NCBI RefSeq assembly: GCF_900091575.1
Contig: NZ_FMCR01000005.1
Span: 186,001-250,000, forward strand
DNA length: 64,000 nt
DNA from: Micromonospora saelicesensis
Lineage (GTDB): Bacteria > Actinomycetota > Actinomycetes > Mycobacteriales > Micromonosporaceae
Direction of reading: 5' to 3'
A program made the translations under genes and the position numbers. The notes beneath the pieces were generated by a model that saw only the letters and a program-made list of their open reading frames with translations, searched no databases and was not told the origin of the DNA. This document shows positions 1 to 6,896 of the stretch, piece after piece (within the stretch, counting starts at the first letter, position 1; every line of letters begins with the position of its first letter).

Positions 1-701
1 GCGACGTCGGCCGGTGCATCGACGATCTGCGCGGTGAGCTGGTTGTCGGCATAGGTCACGCGCTCACCGTCCGGCATCTCGGCGATGATGAACTGACCGC
101 CCATCCCCAGATACATCCCAGCATCCACCGGCACGATGTGCACCTGGATATGCTCCGCCGTCGCCAACTGGACCAGGTGCTCGCACTGCTCGACCATGAG
201 GCCCGGCTGGTCGAGCACCGGCCGGCGCAGCACCGCCTCGTCCAGCACGGCGATGAGCTGCGGCGGGCGCGGGCGTTGCAGGATCGCCTGGCGCTCCAGC
301 CGGGAGGCGACGATCCGGTCCACGTCCTCGGCAGCGAACCGGCCACCGGCCAGCGTCGCGCGGGCGTACCGCTCGGTCTGGAGCAGGCCCGGCACGTAGG
401 CCAACTCGAACCAGCGCAGCGTGGTCGCCTCCCGCTCGAACTCGATCCACTCGCGCAGCCAGGCCGGCTCGGCGTCGAGCCGGGCCAACCCGTCCAGCAT
501 GCGGAGGAAGCGTCCGCCGGTCTGGTGGTGGGTGTCGACCGCCCTCATGTACTCCTTCGTGGGCGGTCGCCCGCCGGTCTCTACCGAGCTGACGTGCGAA
601 CCCGAATAACCGATGCCCCTGCCGAAGTCGTCCTGACTGAGCCCGAACCCCGTCCGGAACAGACGCAGTTCCTCCAGTACGTAGTCGGTGACAGTCCCCA
701 T
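1..701 (-). CDS. XRE-family regulator with DUF5753 domain (3' end cut by window edge)
   Basis: The frame opens at an ATG (701, minus) and stays open to the left edge, so the C-terminus is missing. About 233 residues are visible. Residues ~5-55 form a helix-turn-helix of XRE type (ELRLFRTGFGLSQDDFGRGI followed by YSGSHVSSVETG). From ~75 on it matches the DUF5753 effector-binding domain (WFELAYVPGLLQTERYAR, then a long segment ending QFIIAEMPDGERVTYADN). These proteins are abundant in Streptomyces and Micromonospora (WhiJ/BldB-neighbourhood regulators) and usually sit beside a small DUF397 protein. None is visible here, though it could lie just left of the window. It is divergent from the small Cys protein at 981. 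The family call is firm; the target genes are unknown. Confidence 0.88.
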   Translation of the reverse strand, partial: MGTVTDYVLEELRLFRTGFGLSQDDFGRGIGYSGSHVSSVETGGRPPTKEYMRAVDTHHQTGGRFLRMLDGLARLDAEPAWLREWIEFEREATTLRWFELAYVPGLLQTERYARATLAGGRFAAEDVDRIVASRLERQAILQRPRPPQLIAVLDEAVLRRPVLDQPGLMVEQCEHLVQLATAEHIQVHIVPVDAGMYLGMGGQFIIAEMPDGERVTYADNQLTAQIVDAPADV

Positions 702-980
702 CGATTCCCCAACCTTCGCTCGGTCTGGCTCGGCGTGTCCCTCATGGGTGCTCACCTGGACCGCTGAGCTGCACAAATGGCGCGAGCACGTATCGACGGT
801 AGTCGCCTCATCACCACACTGTCACCAGTGGCGGGTCCGCTGGTGGCCGCAATGGCGGCGGCGGGCCCTGCCCTGCGGGGTCGCTCCCGTTTCCCCCTTG
901 CGGGAGCGGCCCCTTCCCCGTCCCGAGGAGGTCGATGTGCTCGCCCCGACAACCCAGCAGCCCTCGGCGCGGTGGCGGTG

Positions 981-1235
981 ATGGTGGTCCGGCCGCCCGT
1001 CCCGCACGTCGCCATGCGCCCGCTGTGGCGGTGCCGGAACTGTGGCACCGAGTGGCCCTGCCAGCCGGCCAAGCTCGCCCTGCTGACGGAGTACCGGACC
1101 AGCCGAACCGCACTGCTGATCTACCTCGGCACTCTGATGCACGAGGCGACGAACCAGCTCACCCAACTTCACCCGGCTCATCCACCGACCAGGATGACCG
1201 AGCGCTTCCTCTCCTGGGCCAGGGCCCGGAGTTGA
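981..1235 (+). CDS. Small Cys-pair protein of actinobacterial regulator loci
   Basis: An 84-residue frame whose core MRPLWRCRNCGTEWPCQ, then YLGTLMHEA and a C-terminal RFLSWAR, matches a small conserved protein often found near XRE/DUF5753 and DUF397 genes in Micromonosporaceae. It is sometimes annotated, without good reason, as a flavin reductase. The CxxC...C cluster could bind zinc, but that is inference. The start is uncertain: ATG 981 and ATG 1014 are both in frame. The best Shine-Dalgarno-like sequence (gaggagg, ~926) precedes an ATG at 935 in a different frame, so either 981 is used with a weak site or the 5' end has drifted. No function is assigned. Confidence 0.6.
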   Translation: MVVRPPVPHVAMRPLWRCRNCGTEWPCQPAKLALLTEYRTSRTALLIYLGTLMHEATNQLTQLHPAHPPTRMTERFLSWARARS

Positions 1236-1253
1236 CGCTCGGCCCGCCGTCGT

Positions 1254-1652
1254 TCATCCCGGAAAGTGGATCAGTGGCACCCCGTCGGAGTATCCAGGCC
1301 CCTCACTGGTCAGCACCGCGGCGTCGTGGGTCAGGCCCGCCACGGCGGCTGCGGCCAGGTCGAAACGGCGGGTCCTGCGCTGCCAGAAGGTCAGCTCCGG
1401 TAGATCCTCCGCCTGCTCGGGCAGCAGCGCGCAGGAAGTCAAGGCCAGCAGCTTGTGCAGCAGGGCCAGGTCCTTGCCGGTCGCCATGGTCAACGCTTCG
1501 GTCGCTGCCACCACCGGCACCCCGAACCGCACCCCGTCCTCAATCACCTCGTGGACGGGCTCGCCCACGTGCACCGTCCGGAGGACGGCGTATCCCAGCA
1601 GGGCCGACCGGTCCAGGATGAGCCGAACTGGTGGTGTTGTCTCCGAGTTCAT
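1254..1652 (-). CDS. PIN-domain-like protein, probable toxin of a VapBC-type pair
   Basis: 132 residues. The N-terminal LILDRSALLGY carries the first PIN acidic residue (D14). Later acidic positions fit a PIN core: E38/D39, then D98 and E117 in the stretch RRFDLAAAAVAGLTHDAAV and LTSE. PIN toxins are Mg-dependent RNases, often cutting tRNA or rRNA, and are neutralised by a partner encoded just upstream. Here the start overlaps the stop of the RHH gene at 1649-1652 by four bases, so the two are translationally coupled. The final acidic residue is Glu rather than the common Asp. Length is normal for the family. Target RNA is unknown. Confidence 0.72.
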   Translation of the reverse strand: MNSETTPPVRLILDRSALLGYAVLRTVHVGEPVHEVIEDGVRFGVPVVAATEALTMATGKDLALLHKLLALTSCALLPEQAEDLPELTFWQRRTRRFDLAAAAVAGLTHDAAVLTSEGPGYSDGVPLIHFPG

Positions 1653-1972
1653 GCGGCGTCGGCGCGGGGCGCGGTGTCGTCACCGTTCATCTCGGCCTCC
1701 ATGGCGGCGCGGATTTTGGCGCGTTCCGCCTCGAACCGCTCCGCAGACCACTCAGCCTCCACGCCCAGGCGGCGGGCCCGAGCCTCGGCCACACCCTGCT
1801 CGCTGACGTGAATGCCGGCGGCGAGCAACAACTCCTTGTGCTGCTCCACCCGCTTGCGCCGACGCACCGACTCGGTGACGTAGGCACTGGCCATGCGATT
1901 GCCCTGGCTCTCCAGGATCTGACTCACGTCCGGGGGAACGGAGATCGTGAAGCGGCGTTGAGGCTCTGTCAT
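1649..1972 (-). CDS. Ribbon-helix-helix antitoxin-like protein
   Basis: 107 residues. The N-terminus (RRFTISVPPDVSQILESQGN then MASAYVTESVRRR) has the beta-strand plus two-helix spacing of a ribbon-helix-helix DNA-binding domain. The rest is a charged helical tail rich in Glu, Arg and Ala, the part that in VapB-like antitoxins wraps the toxin. It is the first gene of a two-gene operon with the PIN protein. Its ATG lies inside one copy of an 8-bp direct repeat (see 1967-1996), consistent with autoregulation. Family assignment is from the pattern; no specific VapB subgroup is claimed. Confidence 0.75.
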   Translation of the reverse strand: MTEPQRRFTISVPPDVSQILESQGNRMASAYVTESVRRRKRVEQHKELLLAAGIHVSEQGVAEARARRLGVEAEWSAERFEAERAKIRAAMEAEMNGDDTAPRADAA

Positions 1973-1996
1973 ACGCGCAGCCTACACCTGTCATAC
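1967..1996 (-). promoter_or_regulatory. Direct repeats TGTCATAC, candidate antitoxin operator and promoter
   Basis: TGTCATAC occurs at 1967-1974 and 1989-1996, 22 bp apart (two helical turns). Read on the minus strand, the upstream copy contains TATGAC, a plausible -10 hexamer ending ~18 bases before the ATG at 1972. The second copy overlaps that ATG. A repressor on both copies would cover promoter and start codon. The repeats are seen directly; their use as RHH operators is inferred. Confidence 0.5.
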
Positions 1997-2050
1997 TGTT
2001 GCGCCTCCACGCGCGGCCGCCGTCTGGCTCAAGGGCCGCGGTCCCAGCCC

Positions 2051-2169
2051 ATGATCGACTCCGCTTCCTGAAAGGCGGGGACTTCCTGGCGCGGTGATGG
2101 CGCGACTTCCAGGAAGCCGAGTCGATCATCCGCGTTTTGGGCGGCCGGTTCAGGAAGTCGAGTTGATCA
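2051..2169. repeat. Three-armed palindromic repeat cluster
   Basis: An arm ATGATCGACTCCGCTTCCTG at 2051-2070 is followed by its near-perfect inverse at 2109-2129 and a third, shorter inverted arm (CAGGAAGTCGAGTTGATCA) at 2151-2169. It lies in the 411-bp gene-free gap between the antitoxin promoter and lpqY. The gatCAACTC/gatCGACTC core plus CTTCCTG looks like an interspersed Micromonosporaceae repeat family. That can only be confirmed by searching the rest of the genome. Confidence 0.7.
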
Positions 2170-2305
2170 GGCGCGCGGCGTCGGGGCGCGGGGCGCAGAG
2201 GGCCGGTCGCTGTGCGCACGCTTGCTGTGACAGCCAGGTTTCGCGACTTCACGGGTGGGGCAGAGTAGCCGCTACAGAGCATCCGAGCCGGAGTTTCCGC
2301 AGCTT

Positions 2306-2322
2306 GCCGACTCGGAGTCGGC
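2306..2322. promoter_or_regulatory. Palindrome upstream of lpqY, candidate operator
   Basis: GCCGACT-cgg-AGTCGGC is a perfect 7-bp inverted repeat 61 bp before the lpqY start codon, the position expected for an operator or a leader hairpin. No cognate regulator gene lies beside the transporter. It does not match the CebR-type box found further right. Confidence 0.35.
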
Positions 2323-2383
2323 TCGCCGTGCGCCGGGGCACGGATGCCCTCCCCGGTCTTTCGCCGAGGAGAGGGGGAGGGCG

Positions 2384-3670
2384 ATGACGGACCCCGAAAC
2401 GGCTCGACACCGACGCCGGCCGGTTGTTCGGCTGGGCGCGGCGGCTGCCGCGCTGGCACTCGTGGCGCCGCTGGCCGCGTGCGGCGCGGACGACGCTGGT
2501 GGCCCACCGACGATCAACCTGTACTACCCGCCCGAGCAGAACCTGCAGAAGGTCGTCGACGACTGCAACGCGCAGGCCCAGGGACGGTACGAGATCGCCT
2601 ACCGGGTGCTGCCCCGGCAGGCTGACGACCAGCGGGTGCAGATGGTGCGCCGGCTGGCCGCCGAGGACAGCGGGATGGATCTGCTCGGGCTGGACGTCAC
2701 CTGGACCCAGGAGTTCGCCAGCGCCGACTGGATCCGCGAGTGGACCGGCCAGGACAAGGCCGAGGTCGAGCAGGGCACCCTCGCCGGGCCGTTGGACACC
2801 GCCCGGTACGAGGACAAGTTGTACGCGGCGCCGAAGAACACCAACGTCCAGTTGCTCTGGTACCGCAAGGACCTGGTGCCGCAGCCGCCGACCACCTGGG
2901 ACCAGATGATCAGCGCGGCCCAGCAGCTCAAGGACCAGGGCAAGCCGTACCAGGTGCTCACCATGGGCGCGCAGTACGAGGGTCTGGTCGTCCTCTACAA
3001 CACCCTGGCCGAGAGCGCCGGCGGGAAGATCCTCAACGACGACGGTACGAAGGCCGTGATGGACGAGGGCACGGTCCGGGCGTTGGAGCAGCTGAAGAAG
3101 TTCGCCACGTCGGGCGTGACCTCGCCGTCGTTCAGCAACGCCACCGAGGACCCGGTTCGGCTGGAGTTCCAGTCCGGCGCGGGCGCGTTCCAGGTGAACT
3201 GGCCGTTCGTCTACCCGGCTCTTCAGGAGGCGAACCCGGAGCTGGCCAAGCAGGTCGGCTGGGCTCGGATTCCGGGCATCGACGAGGGCACCCCCAGCAA
3301 GGTCACCATCGGTGGGGTCAACCTGGCGGTCAGCTCCTACTCCAAGCACCCGGAGCAGTCCTTCGAGGCGGCCCGGTGCATCCGCAGCGCCGAGCACCAG
3401 AAGTTCTCCGCCATCAACGACGGTGTGCCGCCGACCATCGAGGCGGTCTTCGACGACCCGGAGATGACCGAGGCGTACCCGATGAAGGACACCATCCTGG
3501 AGGAGCTGAAGGAACCTGCGACGCGTCCCCTGACCCCCGCCTACCAGAGCATCTCCACAGTGATGTCGGCGATCCTGTCGCCGCCGTCCGGGATCCGCCC
3601 GCAGCAGACCGCCGACGACCTGCGCGGCGCCATCGCTGACGCCCTCCAGTCCAAGGGGGTCCTGCCGTGA
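2384..3670 (+). CDS. lpqY: Trehalose-type ABC transporter substrate-binding lipoprotein LpqY
   Basis: 428 residues from ATG 2384, chosen because gagggggagg lies just upstream and the next residues form a lipoprotein signal. Arg-rich n-region (RHRRRP), hydrophobic h-region, lipobox LAAC with C33 as the lipidated residue. The mature part follows the mycobacterial LpqY pattern closely: QRVQMVRRLAAEDSGMDLLG, WTQEFASADW, KLYAAPKNTNVQLLWYRKDL, FQVNWPFVYP and KVTIGGVNLAV. LpqY captures trehalose (released from cell-wall glycolipids in mycobacteria) and hands it to SugABC. It overlaps sugA by GTGA, so it is the first gene of a four-gene operon. Trehalose as substrate is inferred from homology; related disaccharides are possible. 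Confidence 0.9.
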   Translation: MTDPETARHRRRPVVRLGAAAAALALVAPLAACGADDAGGPPTINLYYPPEQNLQKVVDDCNAQAQGRYEIAYRVLPRQADDQRVQMVRRLAAEDSGMDLLGLDVTWTQEFASADWIREWTGQDKAEVEQGTLAGPLDTARYEDKLYAAPKNTNVQLLWYRKDLVPQPPTTWDQMISAAQQLKDQGKPYQVLTMGAQYEGLVVLYNTLAESAGGKILNDDGTKAVMDEGTVRALEQLKKFATSGVTSPSFSNATEDPVRLEFQSGAGAFQVNWPFVYPALQEANPELAKQVGWARIPGIDEGTPSKVTIGGVNLAVSSYSKHPEQSFEAARCIRSAEHQKFSAINDGVPPTIEAVFDDPEMTEAYPMKDTILEELKEPATRPLTPAYQSISTVMSAILSPPSGIRPQQTADDLRGAIADALQSKGVLP

Positions 3671-4662
3671 GTATCAACGCCACGCCGACCGGCGCCGATG
3701 TCGCCGCCGACGAGACCAGCGAATCCACCGGCCGGCACGCCACAGTGCCCACCCAGCGTGGTGGCCGTCGCAAGCCCCCGTTGAGCGAGAACAAGAAGGC
3801 CGAACGCCGGCTGGGTCTGCTGCTCTGCGCGCCGGCCGCGCTGGTCATGATCGCGGTGACCGCGTACCCGATCATCTACTCGGTCTGGCTGTCGTTGCAG
3901 CGCTTCGACCTGCGCTTCCCCGACCAGCGTGAGTTCATCGGGCTGGAGAACTACGTCACCGTGCTCACCAACGAGTTCTGGTGGACCGCGTTCGGCGTGA
4001 CCATGCTGATCACGGTGGTCACCGTCGCCGTCGAGCTGGTGCTCGGCATGGGCCTGGCGATCATCATGCACCGCACCCTGGTCGGGCGCGGCCTGGTCCG
4101 GACCTCGGCGCTGATCCCGTACGGGATCGTCACAGTGGTCGCCGCGTTCTCCTGGCGGTACGCCTGGACGCCCGGCACCGGCTACCTGGCCGACCTGTTC
4201 AGCGACGGCGCGCCGCTCACCGAACGGGCCAGCTCCCTGGCGATCATCATGTTGGCGGAGATCTGGAAGACCACCCCGTTCATGGCGCTGCTGCTGATGG
4301 CCGGCCTGGCGCTGGTCCCGGAGGACCTGCTCAAGGCGGCCTCCACCGACGGCGCGACCGCCTGGCAGAAGTTCACCAAGGTGATGCTGCCGGTGATGAA
4401 GCCGGCGATCCTGGTCGCGTTGCTGTTCCGCACCCTTGACGCGTTCCGGGTGTTCGACAACATCTTCGTGTTGACCGCCGGAGGCAACGAGACGTCGTCG
4501 GTGTCGATGCTGGCCTACAACAACCTGATCCGGGGCCTCAACCTCGGCATCGGTTCGACGATGTCGGTGCTGATCTTCATCACCGTGGCGATCATCGCCT
4601 TCGTCTTCGTGAAGCTGTTCGGCACCGCTGCTCCGGGCAGCGACGACGGGGAGAGGCGCTGA
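3667..4662 (+). CDS. sugA: Sugar ABC transporter permease (SugA/MalF type)
   Basis: 331 residues, GTG start overlapping the lpqY stop (GTGA). After a polar N-terminus of ~45 residues there are six hydrophobic segments typical of the MalF branch. The cytoplasmic EAA loop that docks on the ATPase is visible near residues 218-245 (EDLLKAASTDGATAWQKFTK, G in the conserved position). It pairs with SugB to form the membrane channel. Its place between lpqY and sugB and the short overlaps argue for one transcript. Family is clear; the symbol rests on the LpqY-like partner. Confidence 0.9.
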   Translation: MSINATPTGADVAADETSESTGRHATVPTQRGGRRKPPLSENKKAERRLGLLLCAPAALVMIAVTAYPIIYSVWLSLQRFDLRFPDQREFIGLENYVTVLTNEFWWTAFGVTMLITVVTVAVELVLGMGLAIIMHRTLVGRGLVRTSALIPYGIVTVVAAFSWRYAWTPGTGYLADLFSDGAPLTERASSLAIIMLAEIWKTTPFMALLLMAGLALVPEDLLKAASTDGATAWQKFTKVMLPVMKPAILVALLFRTLDAFRVFDNIFVLTAGGNETSSVSMLAYNNLIRGLNLGIGSTMSVLIFITVAIIAFVFVKLFGTAAPGSDDGERR

Positions 4663-4663
4663 C

Positions 4664-5500
4664 ATGGCTGTCGAAACCACTACCAGGGCAAAGCTGCGCT
4701 GGGGTCTGCTCGACGTCCTCGTGGTCGTCTTCGCGCTGGTCCCAGTGCTGTGGATCGCGTCGCTGTCGTTCAAGACGCCGGCCACCCTCACCGACGGGAA
4801 CTTCATCCCCCGGGAGTGGACGCTGGACAACTACCGGACCATCTTCGACACCGACCAGTTCGTCCGGGCGCTGGTCAACTCGATCGGCATCGCGCTGATC
4901 GCCACGCTGATCGCTGTGGTGCTCGGCGCGATGGCCGCGTACGCGATCAGCCGACTGGACTTCCCCGGCAAGAAGCTGCTGGTCGGCGTCTCCCTGCTGA
5001 TCGCGATGTTCCCGCAGGTGTCACTGGTGTCGCCGCTGTTCGAGATCGAGCGTCAGCTCAAGATCTTCGACACCTGGTTGGGGCTGATCCTGCCGTACAT
5101 CACCTTCGCGTTGCCGCTGGCGATCTACACGCTGTCGGCGTTCTTCAAGCAGATCCCGTGGGATCTGGAGAAGGCCGCGAAGATGGACGGCGCCACCCAG
5201 GGGCAGGCGTTCCGGCGCGTGATCGCGCCACTGGCCGCGCCCGGGCTGTTCACCACGGCGATCCTGGTCTTCATCTTCTGCTGGAACGACTTCCTGTTCG
5301 CCATCTCGCTGACCTCGACCGAGCGGTCCCGCACGGTGCCGGCCGCGTTGTCGTTCTTCACCGGCGCGTCGCAGTTCGAGGACCCCACCGGGGCGATCTG
5401 TGCCGCCGCTGTGGTGATCACTGTTCCGATCATCCTGTTCGTTCTCTTCTTCCAGCGTCGCATCGTGTCCGGTCTGACCTCCGGCGCGGTAAAGGGATAG
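4664..5500 (+). CDS. sugB: Sugar ABC transporter permease (SugB/MalG type)
   Basis: 278 residues, ATG two bases after the sugA stop, with gggagagg as ribosome binding site inside the sugA end. Six membrane segments; the EAA motif is WDLEKAAKMDGATQGQAFRR near residue 165-185. The MalG-type motif FKTPATLTDGNFIPREWTLD follows the first membrane segment. It forms a heterodimer with SugA. Ten bases separate it from the ATPase gene. Confidence 0.9.
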   Translation: MAVETTTRAKLRWGLLDVLVVVFALVPVLWIASLSFKTPATLTDGNFIPREWTLDNYRTIFDTDQFVRALVNSIGIALIATLIAVVLGAMAAYAISRLDFPGKKLLVGVSLLIAMFPQVSLVSPLFEIERQLKIFDTWLGLILPYITFALPLAIYTLSAFFKQIPWDLEKAAKMDGATQGQAFRRVIAPLAAPGLFTTAILVFIFCWNDFLFAISLTSTERSRTVPAALSFFTGASQFEDPTGAICAAAVVITVPIILFVLFFQRRIVSGLTSGAVKG

Positions 5501-5510
5501 GTGGGTAGTC

Positions 5511-6719
5511 ATGGCTGACATCGTGCTGGACAAGGTGAGCAAGAGCTTCCCGGACGGGACCGTCGCCGTGCAGGACGTCGACCTGGAGATCGCCGACGGC
5601 GAGTTCGTGATCCTGGTTGGGCCCTCGGGCTGCGGCAAGTCCACCACCCTCAACATGATCGCCGGGCTGGAGGACATCAGCTCCGGTGAGCTGCGCATCG
5701 CCGGGCAGCGGGTCAACGACAAGGCTCCCCGGGACCGGGACATCGCCATGGTGTTCCAGTCGTACGCGCTGTACCCGAACATGACAGTGCGGGAGAACAT
5801 GGCGTTCCCGCTGCGGCTGGCGAAGCTCGACAAGGAGACCATCGACCGTAAGGTCGACGAGGCGGCGAAGGTGCTGGAGCTGACCTCGCTGCTGGACCGC
5901 AAGCCGGCCAACCTCTCCGGTGGCCAGCGTCAGCGGGTGGCGATGGGCCGGGCGATCGTCCGCCAGCCGAAGGCGTTCCTGATGGACGAGCCGTTGTCCA
6001 ACCTCGACGCCAAGCTGCGGGTGCAGATGCGCACCGTGGTGTCCCGCCTGCAGAAGCAGCTCGGCACCACCACCGTCTACGTCACCCACGACCAGACCGA
6101 GGCGATGACCCTCGGCGACCGCGTGGTGATCATGCGCGGGGGCGCGGTGCAGCAGGTCGGACCGCCGCAGGAGCTGTACGACCACCCGAAGAACCTCTTC
6201 GTGGCCGGCTTCATCGGCTCGCCGTCGATGAACTTCCTGCACGCCGCCGTGCAGGACGGCGAGCTGCACACCGCGCTGGGCAAGGTGCCGATCGGTGACC
6301 GGGTCCGCCGGGAGTTGGAGTCGGCCGACGCGCCCCGCGAGCTGATCCTCGGCATCCGCCCCGAGCACTTCGAGGACGCCGAACTGGTCGACGACGACAC
6401 CCGTCGGCGGGGCATGGAGTTCGAGGCGCCGGTGGACATCGTCGAGTCGATGGGCTCGGACAAGTACGTCTACTTCACCGTCGAGGGTGAGAAGGCCAGC
6501 GCCGCCGAGCTGGAGGAGCTGGCCGCCGATGCGGGCGCCGCCGACTTCGCCGGTGCCGGCGGCAACCTGGTGACCCGGTTGTCCGCCGAGTCCCCGGTCG
6601 CCGAGGGGCAGACGCGACGGGTCTGGTTCAACCTGGAGAAGATCCACCTGTTCGACCCGGCCAACGGCCGCAACCTGACCCTGCACGAGGGTCGAGCCGC
6701 CGGCGCGCTCGCCGACTGA
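5511..6719 (+). CDS. sugC: Sugar ABC transporter ATP-binding subunit (SugC/MsmK/UgpC type)
   Basis: 402 residues. Walker A GPSGCGKST (~residues 38-46), Q-loop MVFQSYALYPNMTV, signature LSGGQRQRVAMGRA, Walker B FLMDEPLSNLD and the H-loop VYVTHDQTEAMTLGDR are all intact. From ~240 an OB-type regulatory domain follows (LGIRPEHFEDAE), as in MalK-type importers. It powers LpqY-SugAB. In many actinobacteria a single MsmK-like ATPase serves several importers; here it is genetically linked to one. A strong palindrome directly follows the stop, which may end or attenuate the transcript before malQ. Confidence 0.92.
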   Translation: MADIVLDKVSKSFPDGTVAVQDVDLEIADGEFVILVGPSGCGKSTTLNMIAGLEDISSGELRIAGQRVNDKAPRDRDIAMVFQSYALYPNMTVRENMAFPLRLAKLDKETIDRKVDEAAKVLELTSLLDRKPANLSGGQRQRVAMGRAIVRQPKAFLMDEPLSNLDAKLRVQMRTVVSRLQKQLGTTTVYVTHDQTEAMTLGDRVVIMRGGAVQQVGPPQELYDHPKNLFVAGFIGSPSMNFLHAAVQDGELHTALGKVPIGDRVRRELESADAPRELILGIRPEHFEDAELVDDDTRRRGMEFEAPVDIVESMGSDKYVYFTVEGEKASAAELEELAADAGAADFAGAGGNLVTRLSAESPVAEGQTRRVWFNLEKIHLFDPANGRNLTLHEGRAAGALAD

Positions 6720-6728
6720 CGGCCCGAT

Positions 6729-6807
6729 CGCGCCGATCTTGCACTTTCGGTTGCCGATACAGGTGGAATGCCCCTTGTGTCGGGACAGGAAGTGCAAGAT
6801 CGGCGCG
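6729..6807. repeat. 18-bp perfect inverted repeat between sugC and malQ
   Basis: CGCGCCGATCTTGCACTT (6729-6746) and its exact reverse complement (6790-6807) flank a 43-base centre that is itself partly self-complementary. It fills most of the 177-bp sugC-malQ gap. There is no T-run, so it is not a classic intrinsic terminator. The GATCTTGCACTT core looks like an interspersed repeat. It could still fold in RNA and set the ratio of transporter to malQ message. Confidence 0.75.
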
Positions 6808-6896
6808 GCGGGGGTCGCGGCGCGCGTGTTCTGCGGCGCGGGGGCGGGCGTGGCAGGGTGGTTGCAGGTTTCGTCGTGAAGCGGGGGACGGACGGG

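Noticed and set aside
935..1621. 228-codon frame with a good ribosome binding site at ~926
   Set aside because: Composition is Arg/Pro/Ala noise and it runs antisense through the PIN gene; the small Cys-pair protein in another frame has family motifs.
2249..3397. 382-codon minus-strand frame
   Set aside because: Antisense shadow of lpqY.
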